From Rhodobacteraceae bacterium UBA3087 (lineage in GTDB: Bacteria; Pseudomonadota; Alphaproteobacteria; Rhodobacterales; Rhodobacteraceae), in NCBI GenBank assembly GCA_002367285.1, contig DFBF01000141.1, forward strand, positions 1-7,314: a stretch of 7,314 nucleotides of DNA. Reading direction: 5' to 3'. The notes below the pieces were generated by a model that was not told where the DNA came from, did not search any database, and saw only the letters and a program-made list of their open reading frames with translations. This document shows, piece by piece, positions 1-6,450 of the stretch (within the stretch, counting starts at the first letter, position 1; the number at the start of each line of letters is the position of its first letter). Position numbers and translations under genes: made by a program.

Positions 1-1
1 G

Positions 2-280
2 GGAATGCGCGGTTTGGGCGGGCTGGACCGTGCCGCTTTGGGTATTCCGGATGAGGCCGACTATGTCGCCGCATATTGCGCGCGGCGTGGGATCATGGGG
101 ATCGACAACTGGGCCTTTTACCTTGCATTTGCCTTCTTTCGCCTGGCTGCGATACTGGAGGGCGTGGTGCGCCGGGCACATGACGGCAATGCGTCCAACC
201 CGGACACTGCGCGGCAATATGCACAGGCCATTCCGGCGCTTGCGGCGTTGGCCTTGCAGGTGATCGAGGAGGGGCCATGA
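2..280 (+). CDS. Phosphotransferase family protein (APH/ACAD10-11-like), C-terminal part only
   Basis: This is the last 92 or so codons of a gene that begins left of the window; the frame is open to base 2, so the ATG at position 5 is probably internal. The visible text contains the pattern LGIPDEADYVAAYCARRG, then DNWAFYLAFAFFRLAAILEG and VVRRAHDGNAS. This is the usual C-terminal end of the aminoglycoside-phosphotransferase-fold proteins related to the kinase domain of ACAD10/ACAD11. In that family the catalytic Brenner and DFG-like motifs lie further upstream and cannot be checked here. The stop overlaps the start of the next gene (ATGA at 277-280), indicating translational coupling with a beta-oxidation enzyme. 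That fits the known link of this family with acyl-CoA dehydrogenases and hydroxyacyl-CoA metabolism. The substrate is unknown. It is unlikely to be an antibiotic resistance kinase in this context. Confidence 0.85.
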   Translation, partial: GMRGLGGLDRAALGIPDEADYVAAYCARRGIMGIDNWAFYLAFAFFRLAAILEGVVRRAHDGNASNPDTARQYAQAIPALAALALQVIEEGP

Positions 281-2373
281 ACGAACATGTGAAATTCGAG
301 GTCGAGGATGGCGTCGCGATCCTGACCATCAACAACCCGCCGGTCAATGCGCTGGACGCCTGGGTGCGCCAGGGCCTGCTTGATGGGATCGAACGGGCCG
401 AAAAGCTGAACGCAGTCGGCTCTGTTCTGATCCGGGCGGCAGGGCGGACCTTTCCAGCGGGCGCGGATGTGCGCGAATTTGGCAAACCCCGCGCAACGCC
501 GATCCTGTCTGATGTCGTGGCGCGGATCGAGGCCTGTGAAAAACCGGTGGTGGCGGCTATACACGGCACCGCGTTGGGCGGCGGATTTGAGATCGCCCTG
601 GGCGCGCATTACCGGCTGGCAAATCGCGGCGCACGTTTTGGCCTGCCTGAGGTGACACTGGGCGTTTTGCCGGGCGCGGGCGGAACGCAACGGGTGCCCC
701 GCATCACGGGGGCTGGCCCCGCGCTGGACCTGATGTTGTCGGGTCGCCCGATCAGTGCCGAAAAGGCCAGTGATCTGGGGCTGGTTGATGCCCTGGTCGA
801 TGGCGATGTGGCCAAGGCCGGGTTCATGTTTGCCCGTGACATGGCCCGCAAGAGCGGCGCGGTCCGGCGCAGTTGCGCTCGGCGCGACGGGTTTCAGGAC
901 GCAGGGTCCTATATGGCTGCCATCGCCGCACGACGGGGCGAGGTGGCGCGGTCCCCCCTCATGTCACCAGCGCGCATCGTTGACTGTGTCGAAGCCGCGA
1001 TGCTGTTGCCGTTTGAGGCCGGGATCGCGATGGAACGCGCCGCCTTTGACGACTGCGAGGCCTCGCCTGGAGCGCAATCGCTGCGTCACGCGTTCCTCTC
1101 TGAACGCCGGGCCGCCAAGGTGCCCGAACTGGACGGTGCCACGCTGCGCGAGGTCAACACGATTGGCGTTGTCGGCGCGGGCACCATGGGCACGGGCATT
1201 GCCGTGGCTTGTCTGGATGCTGGGTTCCCGGTCACGCTGGTGGAACGCGACGAAGACGGGCTGCTGCGCGGGGTCGAAAAGGTCGATGCGATCTATGAAC
1301 GGTCGCTGGCCAAGGGGCGGATTGATGCGGCGACACGCGACGCCCGGATGGACCACCTGACGGGCACGACGGATATGGACGATCTGGCCCATGTGGATCT
1401 GGTGATCGAGGCCGTGTTTGAAGAAATCAGCGTGAAAGAGGGCGTTTTTGCCCAGCTGGACGCGGTGATGAAGCCGGGGGCGATCCTGGCAACAAACACG
1501 TCCTATCTGGATATCAACGACCTGGCAGCCACGATTTCACGGCCCCAGGATGTTGTCGGATACCATTTTTTTTCTCCGGCCAATATCATGAAGTTGCTGG
1601 AAATCGTCGTGGCGAACAAGACCGACCCGAACGTGGTTGCGACGGGGTTCGCCTTGGCCAAGAGGCTGCGCAAAGTGCCGGTGCGCGCGGGCGTGGCCGA
1701 TGGGTTCATCGGCAACCGTATCCTTGCAGCCTATCGTCTGGCGGCCGATTTCATGCTGGAGGATGGGGCGACCCCGTCCCAGATCGACGGCGCGATGCGG
1801 GCCTATGGCTTTCCGATCGGGCCCTATCAGGTGCTGGACATGGCGGGCCTGGATATCTCCTGGGCGCGTCGCAAGCGGTTGGCGGCCACGCGCGCACCTG
1901 ACGCGCGCTATGTGGCGATTGGCGACAGGCTGTGCGAACGCGGCTGGCTGGGGCAGAAGGCCGGGCGGGGCTATTACCTGTACGAAGACGGCGCGCGGGT
2001 TGGCTCTGAGGACCCCGAGGTCCTGCGGATCATCGCCGAGGAACGTGCCGCCAAGGGCATCACGCCGCGCCAGTTCAGCATGGACGAGATCCAGCATCGG
2101 TGCCTGAATGCCATGGCAAACGAAGGCGCGCGCCTGGTGCAGGAGGGCGTGGCGCTGCGCCCGTCGGACATCGATGTGGTGATGATTTACGGCTATGGCT
2201 TCCCGCGTTGGCGCGGTGGGCCCATGATGGCCGCGGACTTGCGCGGGTTGTTGGAGGTCGAAAGCGATTTGCGCAGCTATCAGTCTGAGGAACCCACATT
2301 TTGGGCGCCGTCGCCGCTGTTTAATGAGTTGGTCAAGAATGGCCGCCATTTTGGCGACATGAACGGCGACTGA
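277..2373 (+). CDS. Bifunctional enoyl-CoA hydratase / 3-hydroxyacyl-CoA dehydrogenase (FadB/FadJ-type)
   Basis: A 698-residue cytosolic enzyme expected to hydrate trans-2-enoyl-CoA and oxidise the resulting L-3-hydroxyacyl-CoA with NAD+ in fatty acid beta-oxidation. Residues about 5-190 are a crotonase domain: the oxyanion-hole stretch is near 60-67 (PAGADVREF), and GGGFE and GLPEVTLG carry Glu105 and Glu125, matching the two catalytic glutamates of FadB. Residues about 294-470 are the NAD-binding 3HCDH_N domain, with GAGTMG at 300-305, TNTS at 407-409 onward, and GYHFFSPANIMKLLEIV holding the catalytic His430 and Glu442. Residues about 475-570 (DGFIGNR) and 600-690 (YGYGFPRWRGG) are the two C-terminal 3HCDH domains. 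Length is typical of FadB/FadJ/peroxisomal bifunctional enzymes. A strong Shine-Dalgarno GAGGAGG (266-272) lies inside the upstream gene, and the start overlaps its stop. No thiolase gene follows, so the partner FadA is elsewhere. Which paralogue (FadB, FadJ or a dedicated pathway enzyme) cannot be decided. Confidence 0.95.
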   Translation: MNEHVKFEVEDGVAILTINNPPVNALDAWVRQGLLDGIERAEKLNAVGSVLIRAAGRTFPAGADVREFGKPRATPILSDVVARIEACEKPVVAAIHGTALGGGFEIALGAHYRLANRGARFGLPEVTLGVLPGAGGTQRVPRITGAGPALDLMLSGRPISAEKASDLGLVDALVDGDVAKAGFMFARDMARKSGAVRRSCARRDGFQDAGSYMAAIAARRGEVARSPLMSPARIVDCVEAAMLLPFEAGIAMERAAFDDCEASPGAQSLRHAFLSERRAAKVPELDGATLREVNTIGVVGAGTMGTGIAVACLDAGFPVTLVERDEDGLLRGVEKVDAIYERSLAKGRIDAATRDARMDHLTGTTDMDDLAHVDLVIEAVFEEISVKEGVFAQLDAVMKPGAILATNTSYLDINDLAATISRPQDVVGYHFFSPANIMKLLEIVVANKTDPNVVATGFALAKRLRKVPVRAGVADGFIGNRILAAYRLAADFMLEDGATPSQIDGAMRAYGFPIGPYQVLDMAGLDISWARRKRLAATRAPDARYVAIGDRLCERGWLGQKAGRGYYLYEDGARVGSEDPEVLRIIAEERAAKGITPRQFSMDEIQHRCLNAMANEGARLVQEGVALRPSDIDVVMIYGYGFPRWRGGPMMAADLRGLLEVESDLRSYQSEEPTFWAPSPLFNELVKNGRHFGDMNGD

Positions 2374-2456
2374 TGCGCGTGGCAATGTCGCCAAATTGGG
2401 TCGCTTACGCGACGCTTGATCCTGATGGGCGTCTGGCCGCGCCGGATCGCGCCGGG

Positions 2457-2672
2457 TTAGGACAGGAAAATACCCAGCACCACAACCATAAGGCCCAGGA
2501 ACGACAGGCCCAGCGAGGCCATGTTCAGCACCAGCGCCTTTTGCATCCGGGCTTTTAGCGCGTCGTCTTTCAGCCCGGCGCGTTTCGCTTTCAGGACTTG
2601 CACAGCCGAGAGCACCAGCCCGACAAGGCCCGCCAGAGACATGATCGCGCCGATGATGATGAGCCAGTCCAT
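2457..2672 (-). CDS. Small two-helix membrane protein, hypothetical
   Basis: A 71-residue protein whose function I do not recognise. It has two clear hydrophobic segments, about residues 3-26 (start MDWLIIIGAIMSLAGLVG) and 47-70 (end LGLMVVVLGIFLS). A basic, polar loop at 28-45 (KAKRAGLKDDALKARMQK) joins them. This suggests a hairpin in the inner membrane with the loop in the cytoplasm. The start is supported by AAGGGA about six bases upstream of the ATG on the minus strand. The gene converges with the FadB-type gene (84 bp apart) and diverges from the GapR-like gene (113 bp). It looks like one of the lineage-conserved small membrane proteins common in Rhodobacterales; that is an impression, not a search result. 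Codon use matches the neighbours. Confidence 0.75.
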   Translation of the reverse strand: MDWLIIIGAIMSLAGLVGLVLSAVQVLKAKRAGLKDDALKARMQKALVLNMASLGLSFLGLMVVVLGIFLS

Positions 2673-2785
2673 AGTGTTCCCTTTACGCCAAGCTTTGCGG
2701 GGATGCGCCTAACGCGACAAGGCCCCTTGCGCAACCCCTTGCTGGGTGGGTAGGGAAGGGGGCATTGCCTGAACCGGAGGACAGA

Positions 2786-3052
2786 ATGGACGGAATGGAT
2801 CAAGAGCACAAGCCGTCGAGCTATCGTGTGACCGCAGATGAATTGCGCCAGTTTATCGAGCGTTTTGAACGGCTTGAGGCCGAAAAGAAAGATATTGCGG
2901 ATCAGCAAAAAGAGGTCATGGCCGAAGCGAAAGGTCGCGGGTATGACACCAAGGTCATGCGTAAGGTCATCGCGCTGCGCAAACGCGACCGCGACGACAT
3001 CGCCGAGGAAGAGGCGGTTCTGGACATGTATAAAGAAGCGCTGGGCATGTAA
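2786..3052 (+). CDS. gapR: GapR/DUF2312-family nucleoid-associated DNA-binding protein
   Basis: An 88-residue protein matching the DUF2312 (UPF0335) family. Its Caulobacter member GapR binds overtwisted, AT-rich DNA as a clamp-like multimer and supports topoisomerases during replication. The sequence shows the usual layout. A long coiled-coil helix spans about residues 16-50 (VTADELRQFIERFERLEAEK). The family block AKGRGYDTKVMRKVIALRKR follows at about 48-67, rich in basic DNA-contacting residues, and an acidic end with the terminal signature DMYKEALGM closes the protein. Length agrees with Caulobacter GapR (about 89 residues). GGAGG at 2776-2780, five bases before the ATG at 2786, decides this start over an upstream TTG at 2765 and a second ATG at 2795. 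Alphaproteobacteria may carry several DUF2312 paralogues, including phage ones, so the symbol is given at family level. Confidence 0.88.
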   Translation: MDGMDQEHKPSSYRVTADELRQFIERFERLEAEKKDIADQQKEVMAEAKGRGYDTKVMRKVIALRKRDRDDIAEEEAVLDMYKEALGM

Positions 3053-3061
3053 GCCCGGCGT

Positions 3062-3090
3062 CGGCCTGAGCCCAGCGGGGCCTCAGGCCG
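3062..3090. terminator. Strong hairpin between convergent genes, probable bidirectional terminator
   Basis: CGGCCTGAG (3062-3070) pairs perfectly with CTCAGGCCG (3082-3090), and an inner CCC/GGG pairing (3071-3073 with 3077-3079) extends the stem around an AGC loop. It lies ten bases after the stop of the GapR-like gene, and its right arm contains the stop codon of the minus-strand gene (3083-3085). There is no T-tract on either side, so it is not a classical intrinsic terminator. It may act with Rho or as a 3'-end stabiliser for both transcripts. Confidence 0.5.
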
Positions 3091-3958
3091 TCAGCAGAGT
3101 GACGCCTGGAATTCGTGCGATTTCCAGCATGTCGTCATCATAACTGGCCGTCAGTTCGTCGATCAATTCCGGGGTCCAGCCGGGCAAGTCCAGCTCTTCC
3201 TCGATCTCATCATCCAGCGCGTATTTGTCCAGAAATGCCGCCAGCACCCGGCGGCGTTGGATTTCGCTTTGTGGCGGATGGGTGGTGAAGTAGCTGCGCA
3301 GGCGTTTCATGCCCTCTTTTGCGGTGATCTGCGCCATGATATCCAGCCCCCCTTTCAGGCGGATATGCGGCTCCAGCCCGCTCAGTTCATGCAGCACTTC
3401 GGGCCAGATCATCGGCGTGTCTTCGTTGCACCAGACCGTGATGGGGCAGTCCGGGTTGGCCTCGCGGATCGCATGCACCATGTCGGACCAATACAGCGCC
3501 CGCGGGTCCAGCCCGGTCAGAAATGCATCGTGACTGATGTCGGGTTGCAGGCGGCGGATGGCTGGCACGAAACTGGCCGGGTTGCGCAGGGACAGGAAGA
3601 ATTCCACCGGGTTGTCGGGAAACAGGTTGCGCAGGCGCTGGCTGTTGCGTTCCGCCAGAGGATACAGCTGCCCACCCTCAAGCGCCCGTTTCGGAGCGCC
3701 CAGGAAATTGTCGTGCGACAGGACCAGGCGCTCGGCGCTGTCCTCGTCCATCATTGATTCCAGCAACATGTCCTGGGTGTCGGCACTGGCCGGTGCGCCG
3801 TTCAGCTTGTTGATCACCTGCGCCAACAGGCCGCGATAACGGCTGGGGCCGGGCACAATGACCCCATGGTTCGCCATTACCCCTTTGTTTTTCAACAGGG
3901 ATTTGATCAGCTGGTCGTGATCGGTGCAATGGGCGCCGATGTGAAAGGATACATGCAT
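3083..3958 (-). CDS. Hypothetical protein, sulfotransferase-like (degenerate P-loop) fold
   Basis: A 291-residue soluble protein with no certain function. The opening HVSFHIGAH, a helix, then a GV..PGPSRYRG segment, LVLSHDNFLG (79-86) and FFLSLRNPASFVPAIR (120-135) follow the order seen in bacterial sulfotransferase-fold proteins (FHIG-x-x-KT-x-TT, then a strand ending in SSE, then a V-x-LRNP strand). The nucleotide loop here reads GAHCTDHDQ and lacks the Lys and Thr/Ser residues that bind PAPS. If the fold is right, classical sulfotransfer is doubtful. The C-terminal third is helical and very acidic (DDEIEEELDLPGW at 249-261, SYDDDMLEI). I chose the ATG at 3956-3958 because the frame continues upstream to 4066 only with an unlikely sequence that would overlap the divergent permease; AAAGGA lies 12 bases upstream. 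The fold assignment is an inference. Confidence 0.7.
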   Translation of the reverse strand: MHVSFHIGAHCTDHDQLIKSLLKNKGVMANHGVIVPGPSRYRGLLAQVINKLNGAPASADTQDMLLESMMDEDSAERLVLSHDNFLGAPKRALEGGQLYPLAERNSQRLRNLFPDNPVEFFLSLRNPASFVPAIRRLQPDISHDAFLTGLDPRALYWSDMVHAIREANPDCPITVWCNEDTPMIWPEVLHELSGLEPHIRLKGGLDIMAQITAKEGMKRLRSYFTTHPPQSEIQRRRVLAAFLDKYALDDEIEEELDLPGWTPELIDELTASYDDDMLEIARIPGVTLLTA

Positions 3959-4033
3959 GGATGCGGTCAGTCCTTTGGTCTTGGTCAGGCCCAATATATG
4001 GCGCTTTGCTGGACAGGCAAACCGGTTTCCCGT

Positions 4034-5716
4034 ATGGCCGATGCTATGACCGAGGAAAACAGTCAAGCATTGTCGCGCAGGCGTCTGCGCCTAAGGCCTC
4101 CGGGGGGGTGGTCGCTGGGGGCCATGGTGATTGCCGCCGCGGTCGTCGGGCCCTTGGTGGCGATTATCTGGATGGCCTTGAACCCGGTTGAAAACATCTG
4201 GCCGCACCTAATGGCCACGACATTGCCGCGATACCTGTTCAACACGGTCCTGTTGTGCCTGGGGGTCGGCGGCCTGTCGGCGGCGGTGGGCACAGGGGCT
4301 GCGTGGTTGGTCACGATGTATCGTTTTCCCGGCGCGCGCGCGTTTGAATGGCTGCTGTTGTTCCCGCTGGCCATCCCCGCCTATGTCGGGGCCTATGCGC
4401 TGGTCGATTTCCTGGAATATGCGGGGCCCGTGCAGACGGCTTTGCGCGAGCTGTTTGGCTGGCAAACCAGCCGCGATTACTGGTTCCCTGAAATCCGGTC
4501 GCGCGGGGCTGCGGTCATCGTGCTGGCTGCGGCGCTGAACCCCTATGTGTTCCTGATGGCCCGCACGGCGTTTCGAGAACAATCCGGCTGTACCTATGAG
4601 GTCGCCCAGGCGCTTGGGGCAGGGCCCTTTGCCCGGTTCTGGCGTGTTGGCCTGCCCCTGGCCCGTCCCGCCATTGCCGCCGGCAGCGCCATCGTCATGA
4701 TGGAGACCGTCAGTGACTTTGGTGTCGTGGATTTTTTTGCCGTGCAGACCCTGACCACTGGTATCTTTTCGACCTGGCTGGAAATGCACAACACGGGCGG
4801 TGCGGCGCAAATTGCGTTGGTCGTTCTGACCTTGGTGCTGCTGCTGGTCGGACTTGAGAAAGCCAGCCGCAGCCGCAGCCGCTTTTATCGTCTGTCACGC
4901 CAACAGCGCCCGGTTGAGCCCGCGCCCCTGACCGGTGTACCCGGATGGCTGGCCGCCGCCGCCTGTGCCGTTCCGTTCGCGGTGGGGTTTGTTTTGCCGG
5001 TCGGTGTGATGAGCTGGCATGCGGCAGGCAGCCCGGAACGCTGGTTCGAACCGGGCCTGTTGCGCGCCTTGTCTCATACGGTTGCCGCCGGGGGTGCGGC
5101 GTCGGTCGTCACCGTGCTGGCAGCCCTGTTCCTGGTCTATGGCGTGCGCCTCAGCGGCAGCCGCCTGCCGCGCCTGATCCTGCCCCTGACCACGCTGGGG
5201 TATGCTGCACCGGGGGCGGTGCTGGGCGTTGGCATCCTGATCCCTCTGGCCGCGTTGGACAACCGCCTGGCGGATGGCATCCTGGCCCTGACCGGTTTTG
5301 ATCCCGGTCTGATGCTGACGGGCACGGCCTTTGCCATGGTCTTTGCCTATTGTGTGCGCTTCTTTGCCATTGCCCAGGGCGCGGTTGACGCTGCAATGGG
5401 GCGGGTGTCTCCCAGCCTGCCAATGGCGGCGCGCAGCCTGGGCCGCTCCCCCATCGGCGCACTACGTGAAATCTATGTGCCGCTTATCCGGGGGTCCGTT
5501 GGCACCGCGCTGTTGCTGGTCTTTGTCGACAGTGTGAAAGAGCTGCCCGCAACCCTGCTGCTGCGTCCGTTCAACTATAACACCCTGTCCACGCGCGTGT
5601 ATGAACACGCCTCGCTCGAACGTATCGGAGATGCCTCACCCGCCGCCCTTCTGGTGTGTCTGGTTGGGCTGGCGGCCGTGCTGTTCATGGCACGTACCGG
5701 GCGTGAGGCCACCTGA
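4034..5716 (+). CDS. Iron(III)-type ABC transporter permease, fused two-domain (FbpB/SfuB/FutB family)
   Basis: A 560-residue inner-membrane protein, or 556 from the second ATG at 4046. It carries two copies of the binding-protein-dependent permease domain in tandem, as in FbpB, SfuB and FutB, which move Fe(III) delivered by a periplasmic protein. Counting from 4046, the first half has a membrane segment near 23-45 and several between 65 and 270. Its EAA loop is EVAQALGAGPFARFWRVGLP (185-204). A basic linker (SRSRSRFYRLSRQQR) joins the second half, with segments from about 300, a second EAA-type loop AARSLGRSPIGALREIYVPL (461-480) and VDSVKELPATLLLRPFNYNT, a stretch usual in this family. Neither start has a good Shine-Dalgarno, so the start is uncertain; an in-frame ATG at 3998 is also possible. 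No binding-protein or ATPase gene is adjacent: the divergent gene is unrelated and a tRNA follows. The iron specificity is inferred from family only. Confidence 0.9.
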   Translation: MADAMTEENSQALSRRRLRLRPPGGWSLGAMVIAAAVVGPLVAIIWMALNPVENIWPHLMATTLPRYLFNTVLLCLGVGGLSAAVGTGAAWLVTMYRFPGARAFEWLLLFPLAIPAYVGAYALVDFLEYAGPVQTALRELFGWQTSRDYWFPEIRSRGAAVIVLAAALNPYVFLMARTAFREQSGCTYEVAQALGAGPFARFWRVGLPLARPAIAAGSAIVMMETVSDFGVVDFFAVQTLTTGIFSTWLEMHNTGGAAQIALVVLTLVLLLVGLEKASRSRSRFYRLSRQQRPVEPAPLTGVPGWLAAAACAVPFAVGFVLPVGVMSWHAAGSPERWFEPGLLRALSHTVAAGGAASVVTVLAALFLVYGVRLSGSRLPRLILPLTTLGYAAPGAVLGVGILIPLAALDNRLADGILALTGFDPGLMLTGTAFAMVFAYCVRFFAIAQGAVDAAMGRVSPSLPMAARSLGRSPIGALREIYVPLIRGSVGTALLLVFVDSVKELPATLLLRPFNYNTLSTRVYEHASLERIGDASPAALLVCLVGLAAVLFMARTGREAT

Positions 5717-5732
5717 AACAAGACCACCCGCC

Positions 5733-5749
5733 CCCAAAAGCTCTTTGGG
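5733..5749 (+). terminator. Short hairpin after the permease gene, possible terminator
   Basis: CCCAAA (5733-5738) pairs with TTTGGG (5744-5749) around a five-base loop, 17 bases after the permease stop codon. No U-tract follows, so intrinsic termination would be weak. It is the only 3'-end structure seen between the permease and the tRNA gene. Confidence 0.3.
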
Positions 5750-5771
5750 AGGAAAACCCCAAGACAATGGC

Positions 5772-5800
5772 TTGCCACGCCCGCCCGACCCGGGTATCAG
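5772..5800 (+). promoter_or_regulatory. Sigma-70-type promoter of tRNA-Thr
   Basis: TTGCCA (5772-5777, five of six matches to the -35 consensus) and TATCAG (5795-5800, four of six to the -10) are separated by exactly 17 bases. Transcription would start around 5806-5808, a few bases before the mature 5' end of the tRNA at 5810. The position directly in front of a stable RNA gene supports the call. Confidence 0.55.
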
Positions 5801-5809
5801 TCCCGGCGT

Positions 5810-5885
5810 GCCCCTATAGCTCAGCTGGTAGAGCAACTGATTTGTAATCAGTAGGTCCGCGGTTCGAGTCCGTGTGGGGGCACCA
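5810..5885 (+). tRNA. tRNA-Thr (anticodon TGT)
   Basis: A complete 76-base tRNA with the 3' CCA encoded. The acceptor stem GCCCCTA (5810-5816) pairs with TGGGGGC (5875-5881), followed by discriminator A5882 and CCA 5883-5885. The D-arm contains GCTCAGCTGGTAGAGC. The anticodon stem ACTGA/TCAGT encloses the loop TTTGTAA, with anticodon TGT at 5843-5845, reading ACA and probably other ACN threonine codons. The T-arm CGCGG-TTCGAGT-CCGTG is standard. The next base starts a region of apparently foreign origin, which fits the frequent use of tRNA 3' ends as integration sites. Confidence 0.97.
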
Positions 5886-6248
5886 TTAACTAGCTGAAAT
5901 TGAATAATAAAGGCGATCTGGCCATGGTCGCCCATCCGACCGTCCGACGTCGTCCGAGTCGGATGGCTTTACATCAACCTGGTTCGAGACGCGTTCTAAC
6001 GCTGCGATGTGATGGTTCCAGTGGTTCTGCATGCCCTGAAAAAAGCTTTTCTGACTGGCGCTATTGGCAATCGCCGCGCGGATAGTCATTTCCATCAACC
6101 CGTTCATAAGATCCTGAGGGTCGTTGCCATATAGCTCAGTGATTTGGTTCAGTGCCGCGTGATGACGTTGTGGCATGATGGTGCGCAGATCTGTTGCCGC
6201 AGTTTGAGCGATTTGGCGATCACGACGTTTTCCCCAAGGCCACTTCAT
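5886..6248 (-). CDS. Hypothetical protein of the tRNA-adjacent island
   Basis: A 120-codon open frame with no recognised family. It looks protein-like: a basic start (MKWPWGKRRDRQIAQ), then helix-rich stretches such as NQITELYGNDPQDLMNGLME (34-53) and MTIRAAIANSASQKSFFQG, and a His/Trp-rich segment QNHWNHHIAALERV (74-87). The tail after residue about 92 is polar and low in complexity (SDSDDVGRSDGR). Its TAA stop (5886-5888) is immediately next to the tRNA CCA, so the natural C-terminus may have been changed by the junction. The start ATG overlaps the TGA of a smaller upstream ORF, and no Shine-Dalgarno is visible. Base composition is less GC-rich than in the genes to the left. It may be a phage or island gene, or a fortuitous frame. 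Confidence 0.45.
   Translation of the reverse strand: MKWPWGKRRDRQIAQTAATDLRTIMPQRHHAALNQITELYGNDPQDLMNGLMEMTIRAAIANSASQKSFFQGMQNHWNHHIAALERVSNQVDVKPSDSDDVGRSDGRPWPDRLYYSISAS
5932..5966. repeat. Inverted repeat with repeated CCGA motifs downstream of tRNA-Thr
   Basis: CCATCCGAC (5932-5940) is the exact reverse complement of GTCGGATGG (5958-5966). The 17 bases between contain a further CCGAC, the palindrome CGACGTCG (5945-5952 region) and CCGAG. It lies 46 bases past the end of the tRNA and inside the C-terminal codons of the minus-strand ORF. It could be a hairpin or a protein-binding site of the island. Confidence 0.45.
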
Positions 6249-6415
6249 GCTGATGCGTCGCTGCTGCTGGAGCGTTCCCAGGGCGCTGTGTGCATCGTTA
6301 CCTGGTCATACTGAGGTGACGAGCTGGTGCATCCTGACCGTGGGATTGTGACCGACTTGCATCCCTTCATCTGGGCTTTTTCATCCAGGTCCAGAAAGTG
6401 AAGGTTGATCGACAT
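6245..6415 (-). CDS. Possible small hypothetical ORF upstream of the 120-codon ORF
   Basis: A 56-codon frame beginning MSINLHFLDLDEKAQMKGCK and ending SSSSDASA. I do not recognise it. Its TGA overlaps the ATG of the downstream minus-strand ORF, a layout typical of coupled genes, and that is the main argument for it. Against it are the lack of a Shine-Dalgarno, a Ser/Gln-rich tail of biased composition, and a frame that stays open further upstream across the capsid remnant on the other strand. It may be a random frame in a decaying junction region between the tRNA and the capsid fragment. No other coding signal was found on either strand in 6249-6450. Confidence 0.22.
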   Translation of the reverse strand: MSINLHFLDLDEKAQMKGCKSVTIPRSGCTSSSPQYDQVTMHTAPWERSSSSDASA

Positions 6416-6450
6416 GGGTGTTTTCAGGTGCGACCATTTGATCCGTATAA

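Noticed and set aside
118..690. Minus-strand frames of 158 and 190 codons over the start of the FadB-type gene
   Set aside because: Same antisense shadow pattern; they would span two well-supported plus-strand genes.
1537..2394. Long minus-strand open frame of 285 codons opposite the FadB-type gene
   Set aside because: It is rich in His, Arg, Pro and Gln as expected for an antisense shadow of GC-rich codons, has no family features, and lies fully within a convincing gene.
3866..4033. N-terminal extension of the permease back to 3866
   Set aside because: It would overlap the divergent gene by about 90 bases and adds a non-hydrophobic, unlikely leader; the permease text starts just before the first membrane segment.
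3959..4066. N-terminal extension of the minus-strand 291-residue protein up to 4066
   Set aside because: The added 36 residues do not resemble the FHIG start expected of the fold and would overlap the start of the divergent permease.
5636..5935. Minus-strand frame containing the text PTRTRTADLLITNQLLYQLSYRG
   Set aside because: This is the well-known false peptide obtained by translating the complement of a tRNA gene; it covers tRNA-Thr and is not a protein.
5981..5988. GGTTCGAG, identical to part of the tRNA T-arm (5861-5868), as a possible attachment-site repeat
   Set aside because: Only eight bases match and the flanks differ; too short to separate from chance.
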